Notes: generated by a model not told the origin, from the letters alone. A DNA stretch of 8,912 bases from Tannerella sp. (GCA_031271245.1 JAISWC010000214.1:1-8912); one strand, 5' to 3'. Numbered from the stretch's first letter, positions 1 to 6,288 are shown. Made by a program: numbers and translations.

Positions 1-45
1 TTTTTTTGTTTGATATCACAAAAATAGGTGAAATCTTGCACTTAT

Positions 46-82
46 CAAAGCGCTGGATATATTATTTTATATCAGCGCTTTG
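46..82 (+). terminator. Stem-loop, possible terminator of an upstream gene outside the window
   Basis: The arms CAAAGCGCTGGATAT (46-60) and ATATCAGCGCTTTG (69-82) pair along their whole length with a single bulged base, around an 8-base AT loop. The following sequence (tcttttg) is T-rich but not a clean T-run. It probably ends transcription of a gene to the left of the window. It could also be a regulatory hairpin in the leader of the small gene at 123. Confidence 0.5.
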
Positions 83-122
83 TCTTTTGTGGAAAACTAT
101 GAGGCTGCGGATTTAAGGATAA

Positions 123-323
123 ATGAAAATAAAAATAGAGAAAGTCGTGAAAATAAATAAGGATTTGGTGGACGCATCGCTGATGCTGTCCGCAATATCA
201 CTGGTTTTAACAGGCACGAGCGAGTTTTCCGATGCAACACATAAAACGAAGGTTATGATTATATTAGCCGTAGCGACGGTTGCATTGATTATTTGCCGCG
301 TGTGGGCCGGCCGGCAGTCGTGA
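123..323 (+). CDS. Small predicted membrane protein, function unknown
   Basis: This is a 66-residue open frame that I do not recognise. The N-terminus is basic (MKIKIEKVVKINKD). Two hydrophobic stretches follow, at about residues 16-30 and 43-61, separated by a short polar loop (TSEFSDATHKTK), and the tail is short and basic (WAGRQS). This suggests a two-helix inner-membrane hairpin protein. An AAGGAT element at 115-120 sits 2 bases before the ATG, which is close for a ribosome binding site. A strong plus-strand terminator lies 60 bases downstream of the stop, which supports a real short transcript ending before etfB. The minus-strand frame over the same bases has no such support. No promoter is obvious upstream. 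The gene is probable, not certain, and I assign no function. Confidence 0.5.
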   Translation: MKIKIEKVVKINKDLVDASLMLSAISLVLTGTSEFSDATHKTKVMIILAVATVALIICRVWAGRQS

Positions 324-382
324 TGCCGGCATCCGGATTTACAGGTGCTTTTTCCGCTTAACGGAGAATGCAAACATCACCC

Positions 383-419
383 AACCCTGACAGAATTCAA
401 TACTCTGTCAGGGTTTTTT
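383..419 (+). terminator. Rho-independent terminator
   Basis: AACCCTGACAGA (383-394) pairs perfectly over 12 bases with TCTGTCAGGGTT (404-415) around a 9-base loop, and is followed by a T-run to 419 and then ctctttt. No A-run precedes the stem, so it acts on the plus strand. It separates the small gene at 123-323 from the etf operon. Confidence 0.9.
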
Positions 420-499
420 CTCTTTTGTTGAAAAAATATCCCATGACCCTGCACCCTCTTTATTTGCCCCGAAGCTGTTCGACCTATTGAAATTTTGAT

Positions 500-507
500 T
501 ACTTTTG
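500..507 (+). promoter_or_regulatory. Bacteroidota -7 promoter element for etfB
   Basis: TACTTTTG matches the Bacteroidota -7 consensus TAnnTTTG exactly. It lies 41 bases before the etfB ATG, giving a short AT-rich leader. No clean TTG is present at the expected -33 spacing; the nearest (487-489) is too close. A start around 512-516 is inferred. Confidence 0.65.
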
Positions 508-548
508 CACGCAGTTTTTGACAGCATATTACCTATATATTACTATAT

Positions 549-1424
549 ATGAGTTTAAGTATTATTGTATTAGCGAAGCAGGTGCCGGACACGCGAAACG
601 TGGGCAAGGATGCGATGAAGGCGGACGGGACGGTTAACCGTGCGGCTCTGTCGGCCATCTTCAATCCGGAAGACCTGAACGCACTCGAACAGGCGCTGCG
701 CCTGAAAGACACGCATCCCGGCACAACGGTCACGCTGCTGACCATGGGTCCCGGACGCGCGGCCGAAATCATCCGCGAAGGCCTGTACCGCGGCGCCGAC
801 GGGGGCTATCTGCTGACCGACCGCGCTTTTGCCGGCGCCGACACGCTGGCCACTTCCTACGCCCTGGCAATGGCCATCCGCAAAATCAGAGACTATGACC
901 TGATTATCTGTGGCAGACAGGCCATCGACGGCGACACAGCGCAGGTAGGCCCGCAGGTGGCCGAAAAATTGGGACTGAACCAGGTCACGTATGCGGAAGA
1001 AATTCAAAAGGTGGAAAACGGCAGGATTACCGTCAAGCGCCGGCTGGAACGGGGAGTGGAAACCGTGGAGACGAATCTCCCGCTGGTGGTGACCGTCAAC
1101 GGAAGCGCCCCGGACTGCCGCCCGCGTAACGCAAAGTCCGTCCAGAAATACAAACATGCCCGGACGGCCACCGAACGGCAGGAGGCGGCGGCAACCGCCC
1201 TGGCGTCGCTGTACGGTAGCCGTCCGTACCTGCATCTGGAGGAATGGAGTGTGGCCGACGTCGGCGCCGATGTTGCGCAGTGCGGCCTGTCCGGTTCTCC
1301 CACGAAAGTGAAAAAGATCGAGAACGTGGTTTTCCAGACCAAGGAAAGCCGAACCCTTGCTCCGGACGACAGCGCTATCGACGAACTGATGAAGGAACTG
1401 ATTACGAACCATACCATTGGGTAA
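549..1424 (+). CDS. etfB: Electron transfer flavoprotein, beta subunit
   Basis: This gene encodes the small subunit of the EtfAB heterodimer, a soluble cytoplasmic electron carrier that works with acyl-CoA dehydrogenases. The 291-residue protein starts with the typical EtfB opening (IIVLAKQVPDT, residues 5-15), has the conserved FNPEDLNALEQALRLKD stretch near residue 38, and carries the nucleotide-binding signature CGRQAIDGDTAQVGPQ from residue 121. That signature and LTDRAFAGADTLATSYALA resemble the EtfB of clostridial butyryl-CoA dehydrogenase systems, some of which bifurcate electrons, more than mitochondrial EtfB. Electron bifurcation here is only an inference. The length is slightly above the usual 255-265 residues. 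etfA follows after 18 bases and the acyl-CoA dehydrogenase completes the operon. The start is chosen because it lies 41 bases after a -7 element and begins the conserved domain directly. Confidence 0.96.
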   Translation: MSLSIIVLAKQVPDTRNVGKDAMKADGTVNRAALSAIFNPEDLNALEQALRLKDTHPGTTVTLLTMGPGRAAEIIREGLYRGADGGYLLTDRAFAGADTLATSYALAMAIRKIRDYDLIICGRQAIDGDTAQVGPQVAEKLGLNQVTYAEEIQKVENGRITVKRRLERGVETVETNLPLVVTVNGSAPDCRPRNAKSVQKYKHARTATERQEAAATALASLYGSRPYLHLEEWSVADVGADVAQCGLSGSPTKVKKIENVVFQTKESRTLAPDDSAIDELMKELITNHTIG

Positions 1425-1442
1425 GAAGACAGAAGAACAGAA

Positions 1443-2462
1443 ATGAATAACTTGTTTGTATATTGCGACATAGAAGACGGCATCGTAGCCGATGTCAGTC
1501 TTGAGTTGCTTACCAGAGGGCGCGCACTGGCGGCCACACTGGGCTGCCGGATGGAAGCGGTAGCCGTCGGGCACGGGCTGGAGAGCGTCGCCGCGCAGGT
1601 ATTTCCCTACGGCGCGGACGTGCTTCACGTTTTTGACGACGCCCGTCTGGCACCCTACACCTCGCTGCCGCACACGGCCATTCTGGTCAGGCTGTTTGGC
1701 GAGGAGAAACCCCAGATTGCCCTGATGGGAGCGACCAGTATCGGACGCGACCTGGGTCCCCGCGTCTCCTCGGCGCTGGGAAGCGGTCTGACGGCCGACT
1801 GCACGTCGCTCGAAATCGGCGACCACGAGGAGAAAAAGGAAGGCAGGGTATACCGGAACTTGCTGTACCAGATACGTCCCGCGTTCGGCGGAAATATCGT
1901 AGCGACGATTGTCAATCCGGAATGCCGTCCGCAGATGGCGACCGTCCGCGAAGGAGTGATGAAAAAGGAAATCCTGCGGCCGGACTTCACGGGCGAAATA
2001 AAGCGGTACAACGTCAATGATTACGTCAGCGATACGGATTTTGCGCTACACGTCATCGACCGCCAGATGGAAAAAAGCCGGACGAATATCAAGGGGGCCT
2101 CCATCATTGTATCGGGCGGCTACGGCGTAGGGTCGAAAGAGAATTTCCAGTTGCTGTATGACTTGGCGGCAGTAATCGGCGCCGAGGTGGGCGGCTCGCG
2201 TGCAGCCGTGGACGCCGGTTTTACGGAACACGAGCGCCAAATCGGACAGACGGGTGTCACCGTTCGTCCGAAGCTCTACATCGCCTGCGGCATATCGGGG
2301 CAAATACAGCACATCGCCGGGATGCAGGAGAGTTCCATCATTATCTCCGTCAACAGCGACTCGAATGCACCCATCAACGCGATCGCCGATTACATCATAA
2401 CCGGAACGATAGAAGACGTGCTGCCCAAAATGATTAAATATTACAGGAAGAATACGAAGTAA
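1443..2462 (+). CDS. etfA: Electron transfer flavoprotein, alpha subunit
   Basis: This gene encodes the large subunit of the EtfAB heterodimer, which binds FAD in its C-terminal domain and relays electrons between acyl-CoA dehydrogenase and its partner. The protein has 339 residues, normal for the family. The N-terminal ETF domain covers about residues 1-190 (ALMGATSIGRDLGPRVS, then LTADCTSLEI). The FAD-binding domain follows, with GGSRAAVDAGF (Arg253), QIGQTGVTVRPKLYIACG, and the signature GISGQIQH at residues 283-290. The usual NKDxxAPI motif reads NSDSNAPI here, so Lys is replaced by Ser, a small deviation that does not suggest loss of function. The 18-base gap from etfB is purine-rich, consistent with translation in one operon. 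A 55-codon reading frame begins 12 bases after the stop. Confidence 0.96.
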   Translation: MNNLFVYCDIEDGIVADVSLELLTRGRALAATLGCRMEAVAVGHGLESVAAQVFPYGADVLHVFDDARLAPYTSLPHTAILVRLFGEEKPQIALMGATSIGRDLGPRVSSALGSGLTADCTSLEIGDHEEKKEGRVYRNLLYQIRPAFGGNIVATIVNPECRPQMATVREGVMKKEILRPDFTGEIKRYNVNDYVSDTDFALHVIDRQMEKSRTNIKGASIIVSGGYGVGSKENFQLLYDLAAVIGAEVGGSRAAVDAGFTEHERQIGQTGVTVRPKLYIACGISGQIQHIAGMQESSIIISVNSDSNAPINAIADYIITGTIEDVLPKMIKYYRKNTK

Positions 2463-2474
2463 AGTGTTGTAATC

Positions 2475-2642
2475 ATGGCAGCTGAGAAGAAGCAGTTCAC
2501 GAAGGAGCCGAAGAAGAAGTACATCACCCTCTCATCGGAAAAAAAGGATGAATTGCGAGAGGCCATCACGCAAGTCGAGCGGGGTGAGTATATAGAAATT
2601 TCTTCCAAGAAGGAACTGGAAACCTTTTTTAATTCGCTATGA
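2475..2642 (+). CDS. Small basic/acidic protein inside the etf-acd operon, function unknown, antitoxin-like in character
   Basis: This is a 55-residue open frame lying between etfA (12 bases upstream) and the acyl-CoA dehydrogenase gene (30 bases downstream), on the same strand. It is short enough for length-filtered gene callers to miss. The protein begins MAAEKKQFTKEPKKKYITLS, with a Lys-rich head. The middle is a predicted amphipathic helix (SSEKKDELREAITQVERGE), and the end is IEISSKKELETFFNSL. The stop is TGA at 2640-2642. The helix-GEY-short-tail layout recalls small type II antitoxins, but no toxin gene is next to it and I cannot assign a family. Codon use (many AAG and GAG) looks like real coding sequence, and the frame fills most of the only gap in the operon. 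No Shine-Dalgarno site is visible. It could instead be a small flavoprotein-associated factor. Confidence 0.6.
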   Translation: MAAEKKQFTKEPKKKYITLSSEKKDELREAITQVERGEYIEISSKKELETFFNSL

Positions 2643-2672
2643 TGTAATGATAATAATATTATAAGCAAAACA

Positions 2673-4388
2673 ATGGCAAACTATTTTTTAGATACGAACG
2701 TATATAGACACCATCTGCATCACCCTTTGATGAAGCGGATCGTAGAACTGAAGGAACGCAATTATGCGGACAAAGATACTTATGATTATGCGCCGGTCGA
2801 CTTTGACGACGCGATGGACAGCTATGAAAAAGTGCTGGAAATCGTCGGTGAAATCTGTGCGGAGATCATCGCACCCAATGCGGAGGGTGTAGACCACGAA
2901 GGTCCGACGGTTCACGACGGGCGCGTCGCGTACGCTTCCGGGACGCAGGTCAACCTGGACGCCGTCCGCAAGGCCGGCCTGATGGGAATCGCCATTCCCC
3001 GGAAATACGGCGGACTGAATTTCCCCATCGTGCCCTACATCATGGCCGCCGACATGGTATCGCGCGCCGATGCCAGTTTCGAGAACCTCTGGGGCTTGCA
3101 GGACTGCGCCGAGACGCTGTACGAGTTCGGCAGCGACGACCAGCGGCAGCGTTTCCTGCCCCGCATCTGTGCCGGCGAAACGATGTCGATGGACCTGACG
3201 GAGCCGGACGCCGGCTCGGACCTGCAGTCGGTGATGCTGAAGGCTACCTTCAGCGAAACGGACAACTGCTGGTACCTGAACGGCGTCAAGCGCTTCATCA
3301 CCAACGGCGATTCCGACATTCACCTCGTGCTGGCGCGTTCGGAAGAAGGCACGAGAGACGGGCGCGGTCTGTCCATGTTTATCTACGACAAACGCAATGG
3401 CGGCGTAAACGTGCGCCGCATCGAGAACAAACTGGGCATCAAAGGATCGCCCACTTGTGAACTGGTGTTCCGGAACGCCCGCGCCGAGCTTTGCGGTGAA
3501 CGCCGGCTGGGACTTATCAAATACGTGATGGCGCTGATGAACAGCGCCAGACTGGGTATCATGGCGCAGGCCGTGGGACTGTGCGAAGCCGCTTACCGGG
3601 AGGGTTATGCGTATGCACGGGAACGCAAACAGTTTGGCAAGGCGATTATCGAATTTCCGGCTGTCTGCGAGATGGTGGCGCTGATGCGCGCCAAAGCGGA
3701 TGCCTCGCGCGCCATGCTGTACGAAACCGCCCGTTTCGTAGACATTCACAAGGCCCTCGAAGACCTCTCGCGGGAACGCAAACTGGAGCCGGACGAACGT
3801 CAGGAGATGAAGCACTACGCCCGGCTGGCCGACGCCTTCACCCCGATGGGAAAGGGGATGACCACCGAGTATGCCAACCAGAACACCTACGACGCCATTC
3901 AGATACACGGCGGTTCGGGATTCATGAAGGACTATGCCTGCGAACGCCTCTACCGCGACGCCCGTATCACGAACATCTACGAAGGGACGACGCAGTTGCA
4001 GGTCGTAGCCGCTATCCGTCACGTCACGACCGGCACCTACCTGAATCAAATCCGCGCCTGCGAAGCGCTCGACTGCAAGCCGGAACTGGAGCCGCTGAAA
4101 CGGAAACTGGTCGACATGACCGCCCGTTACGAAACGCTTGTATCGCCTGTTGCGGAAACGAAAGACAGCGAATACATCGACTTTCAGGCGCGCCGTCTGG
4201 TGGAAGCCGCCGCGCACTGCATAATGGGTTACCTCCTTCTGCAAGACGCCGGCAGGGACGATCGTTTCCGCCCCTCGGCCGAGGTGTACATCCGCTATGG
4301 GCAGGCTGAAGTCGAAAAGATTTACGCTTACATTACGAATTTCGAGCGCGAAAGTTTGGCGTATTACAAACCTTCATTCAACGGATAA
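2673..4388 (+). CDS. Acyl-CoA dehydrogenase, large form with C-terminal extension
   Basis: This FAD-dependent enzyme introduces or removes the alpha,beta double bond of an acyl-CoA and exchanges electrons with EtfAB. The protein has 571 residues, against about 380 for short-chain enzymes. The first signature, MDLTEPDAGSD, has its Glu at residue 177. The second, YARERKQFG, spans about 314-322. The C-terminal signature IQIHGGSGFMKDYACERLYR leads into IYEGTTQLQ, where Glu437 is in the place of the catalytic base of medium-chain enzymes. Residues after about 450 form an extra helical domain seen in the large acyl-CoA dehydrogenases of Bacteroidales. The gene closes the operon with etfB and etfA. 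Chain length is not readable; butyryl-CoA or a branched or aromatic acyl-CoA are all possible. The N-terminus FLDTNVYRHHLHHPLMKRIV is native to the family despite a resemblance to PIN-domain starts. Confidence 0.93.
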   Translation: MANYFLDTNVYRHHLHHPLMKRIVELKERNYADKDTYDYAPVDFDDAMDSYEKVLEIVGEICAEIIAPNAEGVDHEGPTVHDGRVAYASGTQVNLDAVRKAGLMGIAIPRKYGGLNFPIVPYIMAADMVSRADASFENLWGLQDCAETLYEFGSDDQRQRFLPRICAGETMSMDLTEPDAGSDLQSVMLKATFSETDNCWYLNGVKRFITNGDSDIHLVLARSEEGTRDGRGLSMFIYDKRNGGVNVRRIENKLGIKGSPTCELVFRNARAELCGERRLGLIKYVMALMNSARLGIMAQAVGLCEAAYREGYAYARERKQFGKAIIEFPAVCEMVALMRAKADASRAMLYETARFVDIHKALEDLSRERKLEPDERQEMKHYARLADAFTPMGKGMTTEYANQNTYDAIQIHGGSGFMKDYACERLYRDARITNIYEGTTQLQVVAAIRHVTTGTYLNQIRACEALDCKPELEPLKRKLVDMTARYETLVSPVAETKDSEYIDFQARRLVEAAAHCIMGYLLLQDAGRDDRFRPSAEVYIRYGQAEVEKIYAYITNFERESLAYYKPSFNG

Positions 4389-4400
4389 ACCCGGTCGCCG

Positions 4401-4482
4401 GCACGCAGATGACACAGATTGTCAGGATGAACGCAGATATTATTTATCTGCGTTTATCTTTAAAATTTGCGTCATCTGCGTG
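4401..4482. repeat. Near-palindromic intergenic repeat, CGCAGATGACACAGATT type
   Basis: The outer arms CACGCAGATGAC (4402-4413) and GTCATCTGCGTG (4471-4482) are perfect reverse complements. The inner arms AACGCAGATA (4430-4439) and TATCTGCGTT (4445-4454) are too, around a 5-base loop. The 16 bases between them match at 10 positions, and several mismatches would be G-U pairs in RNA. The whole unit is one long hairpin starting 13 bases after the acd stop codon. It could stabilise or end the operon transcript, though no T-run follows. Repeats of this wording occur between genes in Bacteroidota, by recollection and not by search. Confidence 0.85.
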
Positions 4483-4647
4483 TATTCAAAAATCCTTCGC
4501 CCTCAGATTACTAAACGAAGAATTGCACCCAAAAAGTTAAATCTTGTTGTAGTCGCATTTTTTGCGCCTATTTTCCTTATCCCGAACTCAGTTGTATAGG
4601 ATCTCCTCAGGTATCTTTTCGGCTCATGTTAATGTATAGGGATCAAT

Positions 4648-4851
4648 TTTTGATTTTATCCCAAAATATCCATTTCAACATTAATTCATCCCAAAAACAC
4701 TGATTTTTGTCGAATTAATGCGCGATATTTTGCTTATTATAAATGAATTACAATCACGATTTTCTAATGGTGTCCATTAGAAATCTGTAAATAACATATG
4801 CTTATTATCAATTAGTTATGCTCTAATGGACATTTTGGGTTTATATCAAAA
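4648..4851. mobile_element. MITE-like element bounded by imperfect 27-base inverted repeats
   Basis: The left end 4648-4674 and the right end 4825-4851 are reverse complements at 23 of 27 positions; the core is CCCAAAATATCCATT on the left against CCCAAAATGTCCATT on the right. The interior is AT-rich and non-coding. It carries further symmetry: CATTAATTC/GAATTAATG (4679-4687/4712-4720), a perfect 10-base hairpin TTTCTAATGG/CCATTAGAAA (4761-4783), and a direct repeat TGCTTATTAT (4731 and 4799). Size, AT content and terminal repeats fit a miniature inverted-repeat transposable element. I found no convincing target-site duplication. A purely regulatory or structural role is the alternative. Confidence 0.5.
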
Positions 4852-4865
4852 CATACATCAATAAA

Positions 4866-4906
4866 AATGTCGGATGCAGGGCTACGTCGTCAATTCTACC
4901 GACATT
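4866..4906. repeat. Short stem-loop
   Basis: AATGTCGG (4866-4873) and CCGACATT (4899-4906) are perfect 8-base reverse complements around a 25-base loop that includes TACGTCGTCA. There is no T-run, so it is not a convincing terminator. Its role is unknown. Confidence 0.35.
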
Positions 4907-4924
4907 CCATCTAATAACTTGTAA

Positions 4925-5014
4925 TCATTGAAACACGGAGACACGAAGAAGACACAGCGTTCCCCAGAGAGTGAAAAAAACCTCCGTGTGCTCCGTGTCT
5001 CCGTGTTTCAATGA
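4925..5014. repeat. Palindromic intergenic repeat, CACGGAGACACGGAG type
   Basis: Positions 4925-4948 and 4991-5014 are reverse complements at 23 of 24 positions. The left arm reads TCATTGAAACACGGAGACAC, then GAAG; the right arm reads CTCCGTGTCTCCGTGTTTCA, then ATGA. The 42 bases between them are partly self-complementary and include an A-run (4974-4980). Wording of this type (cacggagacacggag) recurs between genes in many Bacteroidota genomes, by recollection. It lies about 75 bases before the M24 gene promoter and could insulate it from upstream transcription. Confidence 0.85.
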
Positions 5015-5086
5015 ATTTTTAACTGACGCGCCGGTAAACCGGTATACGTTATTTATTGTTCATCCCTTTATGATGAAAAAAAAGCC

Positions 5087-5094
5087 TATCTTTG
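5087..5094 (+). promoter_or_regulatory. Bacteroidota -7 promoter element for the M24 peptidase gene
   Basis: TATCTTTG matches TAnnTTTG exactly and ends 27 bases before the start codon. The only upstream TTG (5056-5058) is 28 bases away, longer than the usual 19-21, so the -33 element is weak or absent. Confidence 0.65.
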
Positions 5095-5121
5095 CGCCTG
5101 TAAATGAACTGAAAGGATGAT

Positions 5122-6288
5122 ATGAGGATGTCGGAAGACTTGCTAATGAGACGGGAGCGTGTGCAGAAGGCCCTGCAGCAGATGGATGCGGACGGGTGTT
5201 TACTGACGGTGGACGTGAATCTTTACTATATGACCGGGCGGGTGTTCGGCGGTTATTTTTACCTGCCCGCCGAAGGCGAACCGGTTTTCTTTGTGAAGCG
5301 GCCGAACGGTTTCAGCGGCGATCGAGTCCTGTTTATCCGGAAACCGGAACAAATTGCCGACTGTTTTGCGTCGCAGGGCTGGCCACTTCCCCGGAAGTTG
5401 CTGCTCGAAACGGACGAGATTTCCTACAGTGAATGTATTCGTTTGCAGGCGGCATTCGGTTCTCCCGTCGTTGACAATGCAACCACGCTGATGCGGCAGG
5501 TGCGCATGATTAAAACACCCTGGGAAATCGACTGCTTCCGCCTCTCCGCACGGCAACATGCCAAAACTTATTCCGAGATACCTGCCTGTTTCCGTCCGGG
5601 AATGACGGACCTCGAACTGCAGGCCGCGATCGAATACCGGATGCGTCTGAACGGATCGTTCGGCCTCTTTCATGCCTTCGGGCCGAACATGAACATCTTT
5701 ATGGGAAGCATCCTGACCGGTTCCAACGCCGAAACGCCTTCGCCCTACGACTTTGCGCTGGGCGGCGGCGGCCAGACGCCCCTCTGTCCGATTGGCGCCA
5801 ATGGCACCGTGTTGAAAGAGGGCATGGCCGTCATGGTGGACATGGTGGGTAATTACACGGCTTATCTGACGGACATGACGCGCGTGTTTGCGGTGGGTAA
5901 ACTGCCCGAACGAGCCTACCGGGCGCACCGGACGTCGCAGGCGATTCAGGAGAAAATCGTGCAGGCGGCGCGACCGGGCGTCTCCTGTGCAGACCTGTAC
6001 GGGATAGCGATGGCCGAAGTCGAACGGGAAGGACTGACGGACTGTTTCATGGGAACCCGCCAGCAGGCAAAATTCGTCGGACACGGGATCGGCCTCGAAA
6101 TCAACGAACCGCCGGTGCTGGCGTCCCGCTCGAAAGAAGTGCTGCAACCGAACATGGTGTTTGCTCTGGAACCGAAATTCGTGATTCCCGGCGTGGGCGC
6201 CGTCGGTATCGAAAACAGTTTCCTGGTTACGGAAACCGGCCTGGAAAAAATCACCCTCTTCGAAGAAGACATTAAATGTTTTTCCTGA
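5122..6288 (+). CDS. M24-family metallopeptidase (Xaa-Pro peptidase-like)
   Basis: This is a probable cytoplasmic dinuclear-metal peptidase of 388 residues with the creatinase/prolidase fold. The N-terminal creatinase-like domain covers about residues 8-125 and the M24 catalytic domain about 135-375. All five expected metal ligands are visible: Asp240 (VMVDMVGNY), Asp251 (LTDMTR), His321 (VGHGIGLEINE), Glu350 (FALEPKF) and Glu364 (GIENSF). The catalytic His-Tyr that precedes the first Asp in E. coli PepP is absent; that stretch is SPYDFALGGGGQTPLCPIGA. This places the protein in a divergent M24 subfamily whose substrate I cannot name, so proline specificity is not assured. There is no signal peptide. 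AAAGG (5112-5116) sits 5 bases before the chosen ATG; the in-frame ATG at 5128 is an alternative. The last 17 bases overlap an antisense transposase-like remnant. Confidence 0.88.
   Translation: MRMSEDLLMRRERVQKALQQMDADGCLLTVDVNLYYMTGRVFGGYFYLPAEGEPVFFVKRPNGFSGDRVLFIRKPEQIADCFASQGWPLPRKLLLETDEISYSECIRLQAAFGSPVVDNATTLMRQVRMIKTPWEIDCFRLSARQHAKTYSEIPACFRPGMTDLELQAAIEYRMRLNGSFGLFHAFGPNMNIFMGSILTGSNAETPSPYDFALGGGGQTPLCPIGANGTVLKEGMAVMVDMVGNYTAYLTDMTRVFAVGKLPERAYRAHRTSQAIQEKIVQAARPGVSCADLYGIAMAEVEREGLTDCFMGTRQQAKFVGHGIGLEINEPPVLASRSKEVLQPNMVFALEPKFVIPGVGAVGIENSFLVTETGLEKITLFEEDIKCFS

Larger units (their letters stand above)
4389..5121. other. 733-base gene-free, repeat-rich spacer
   Basis: No credible gene lies here on either strand; the frame running on from 4297 is a shadow of the dehydrogenase gene followed by random sequence. 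In order it holds a near-palindrome (4401-4482), about 165 bases of AT-rich DNA with no structure I can name, an inverted-repeat-bounded element (4648-4851), a small stem-loop (4866-4906), a second palindromic repeat (4925-5014), and the promoter of the next gene. Confidence 0.75.

Noticed and set aside
99..116. A five-codon reading frame (MRLRI) just before the small gene at 123, as a possible leader peptide.
   Set aside because: It has no attenuator-like codon bias and no ribosome binding site; short frames like this are expected by chance.
570..1826. A 418-codon minus-strand frame spanning etfB and the 5' part of etfA.
   Set aside because: It lies opposite two well-conserved genes and crosses their junction; the translation has no recognisable domain.
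2673..2720. The dehydrogenase N-terminus (ANYFLDTNVYRHH) looks like the start of a PIN-domain toxin, and it follows a possible antitoxin-like small gene, suggesting a toxin fused to the dehydrogenase.
   Set aside because: The stretch continues directly into the dehydrogenase-specific HHPLMKRIVELKER, which as I recall is how Bacteroidales members of this family begin. No further PIN acidic residues follow in the right places.
2688..4244. A 518-codon open frame on the minus strand opposite the acyl-CoA dehydrogenase gene.
   Set aside because: It is a shadow frame produced by GC-rich codon use of the real gene. The translation is low-complexity, resembles no family, and has no promoter or start signal.
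4297..4599. A 100-codon plus-strand frame running from inside the dehydrogenase gene into the spacer.
   Set aside because: It starts out of frame inside a real gene and continues through a palindromic repeat; no coding character beyond the gene end.
4389..5121. The clustered repeats as a CRISPR array or an origin.
   Set aside because: The repeats belong to different families and are not regularly spaced, and no DnaA-box cluster or cas gene is present.
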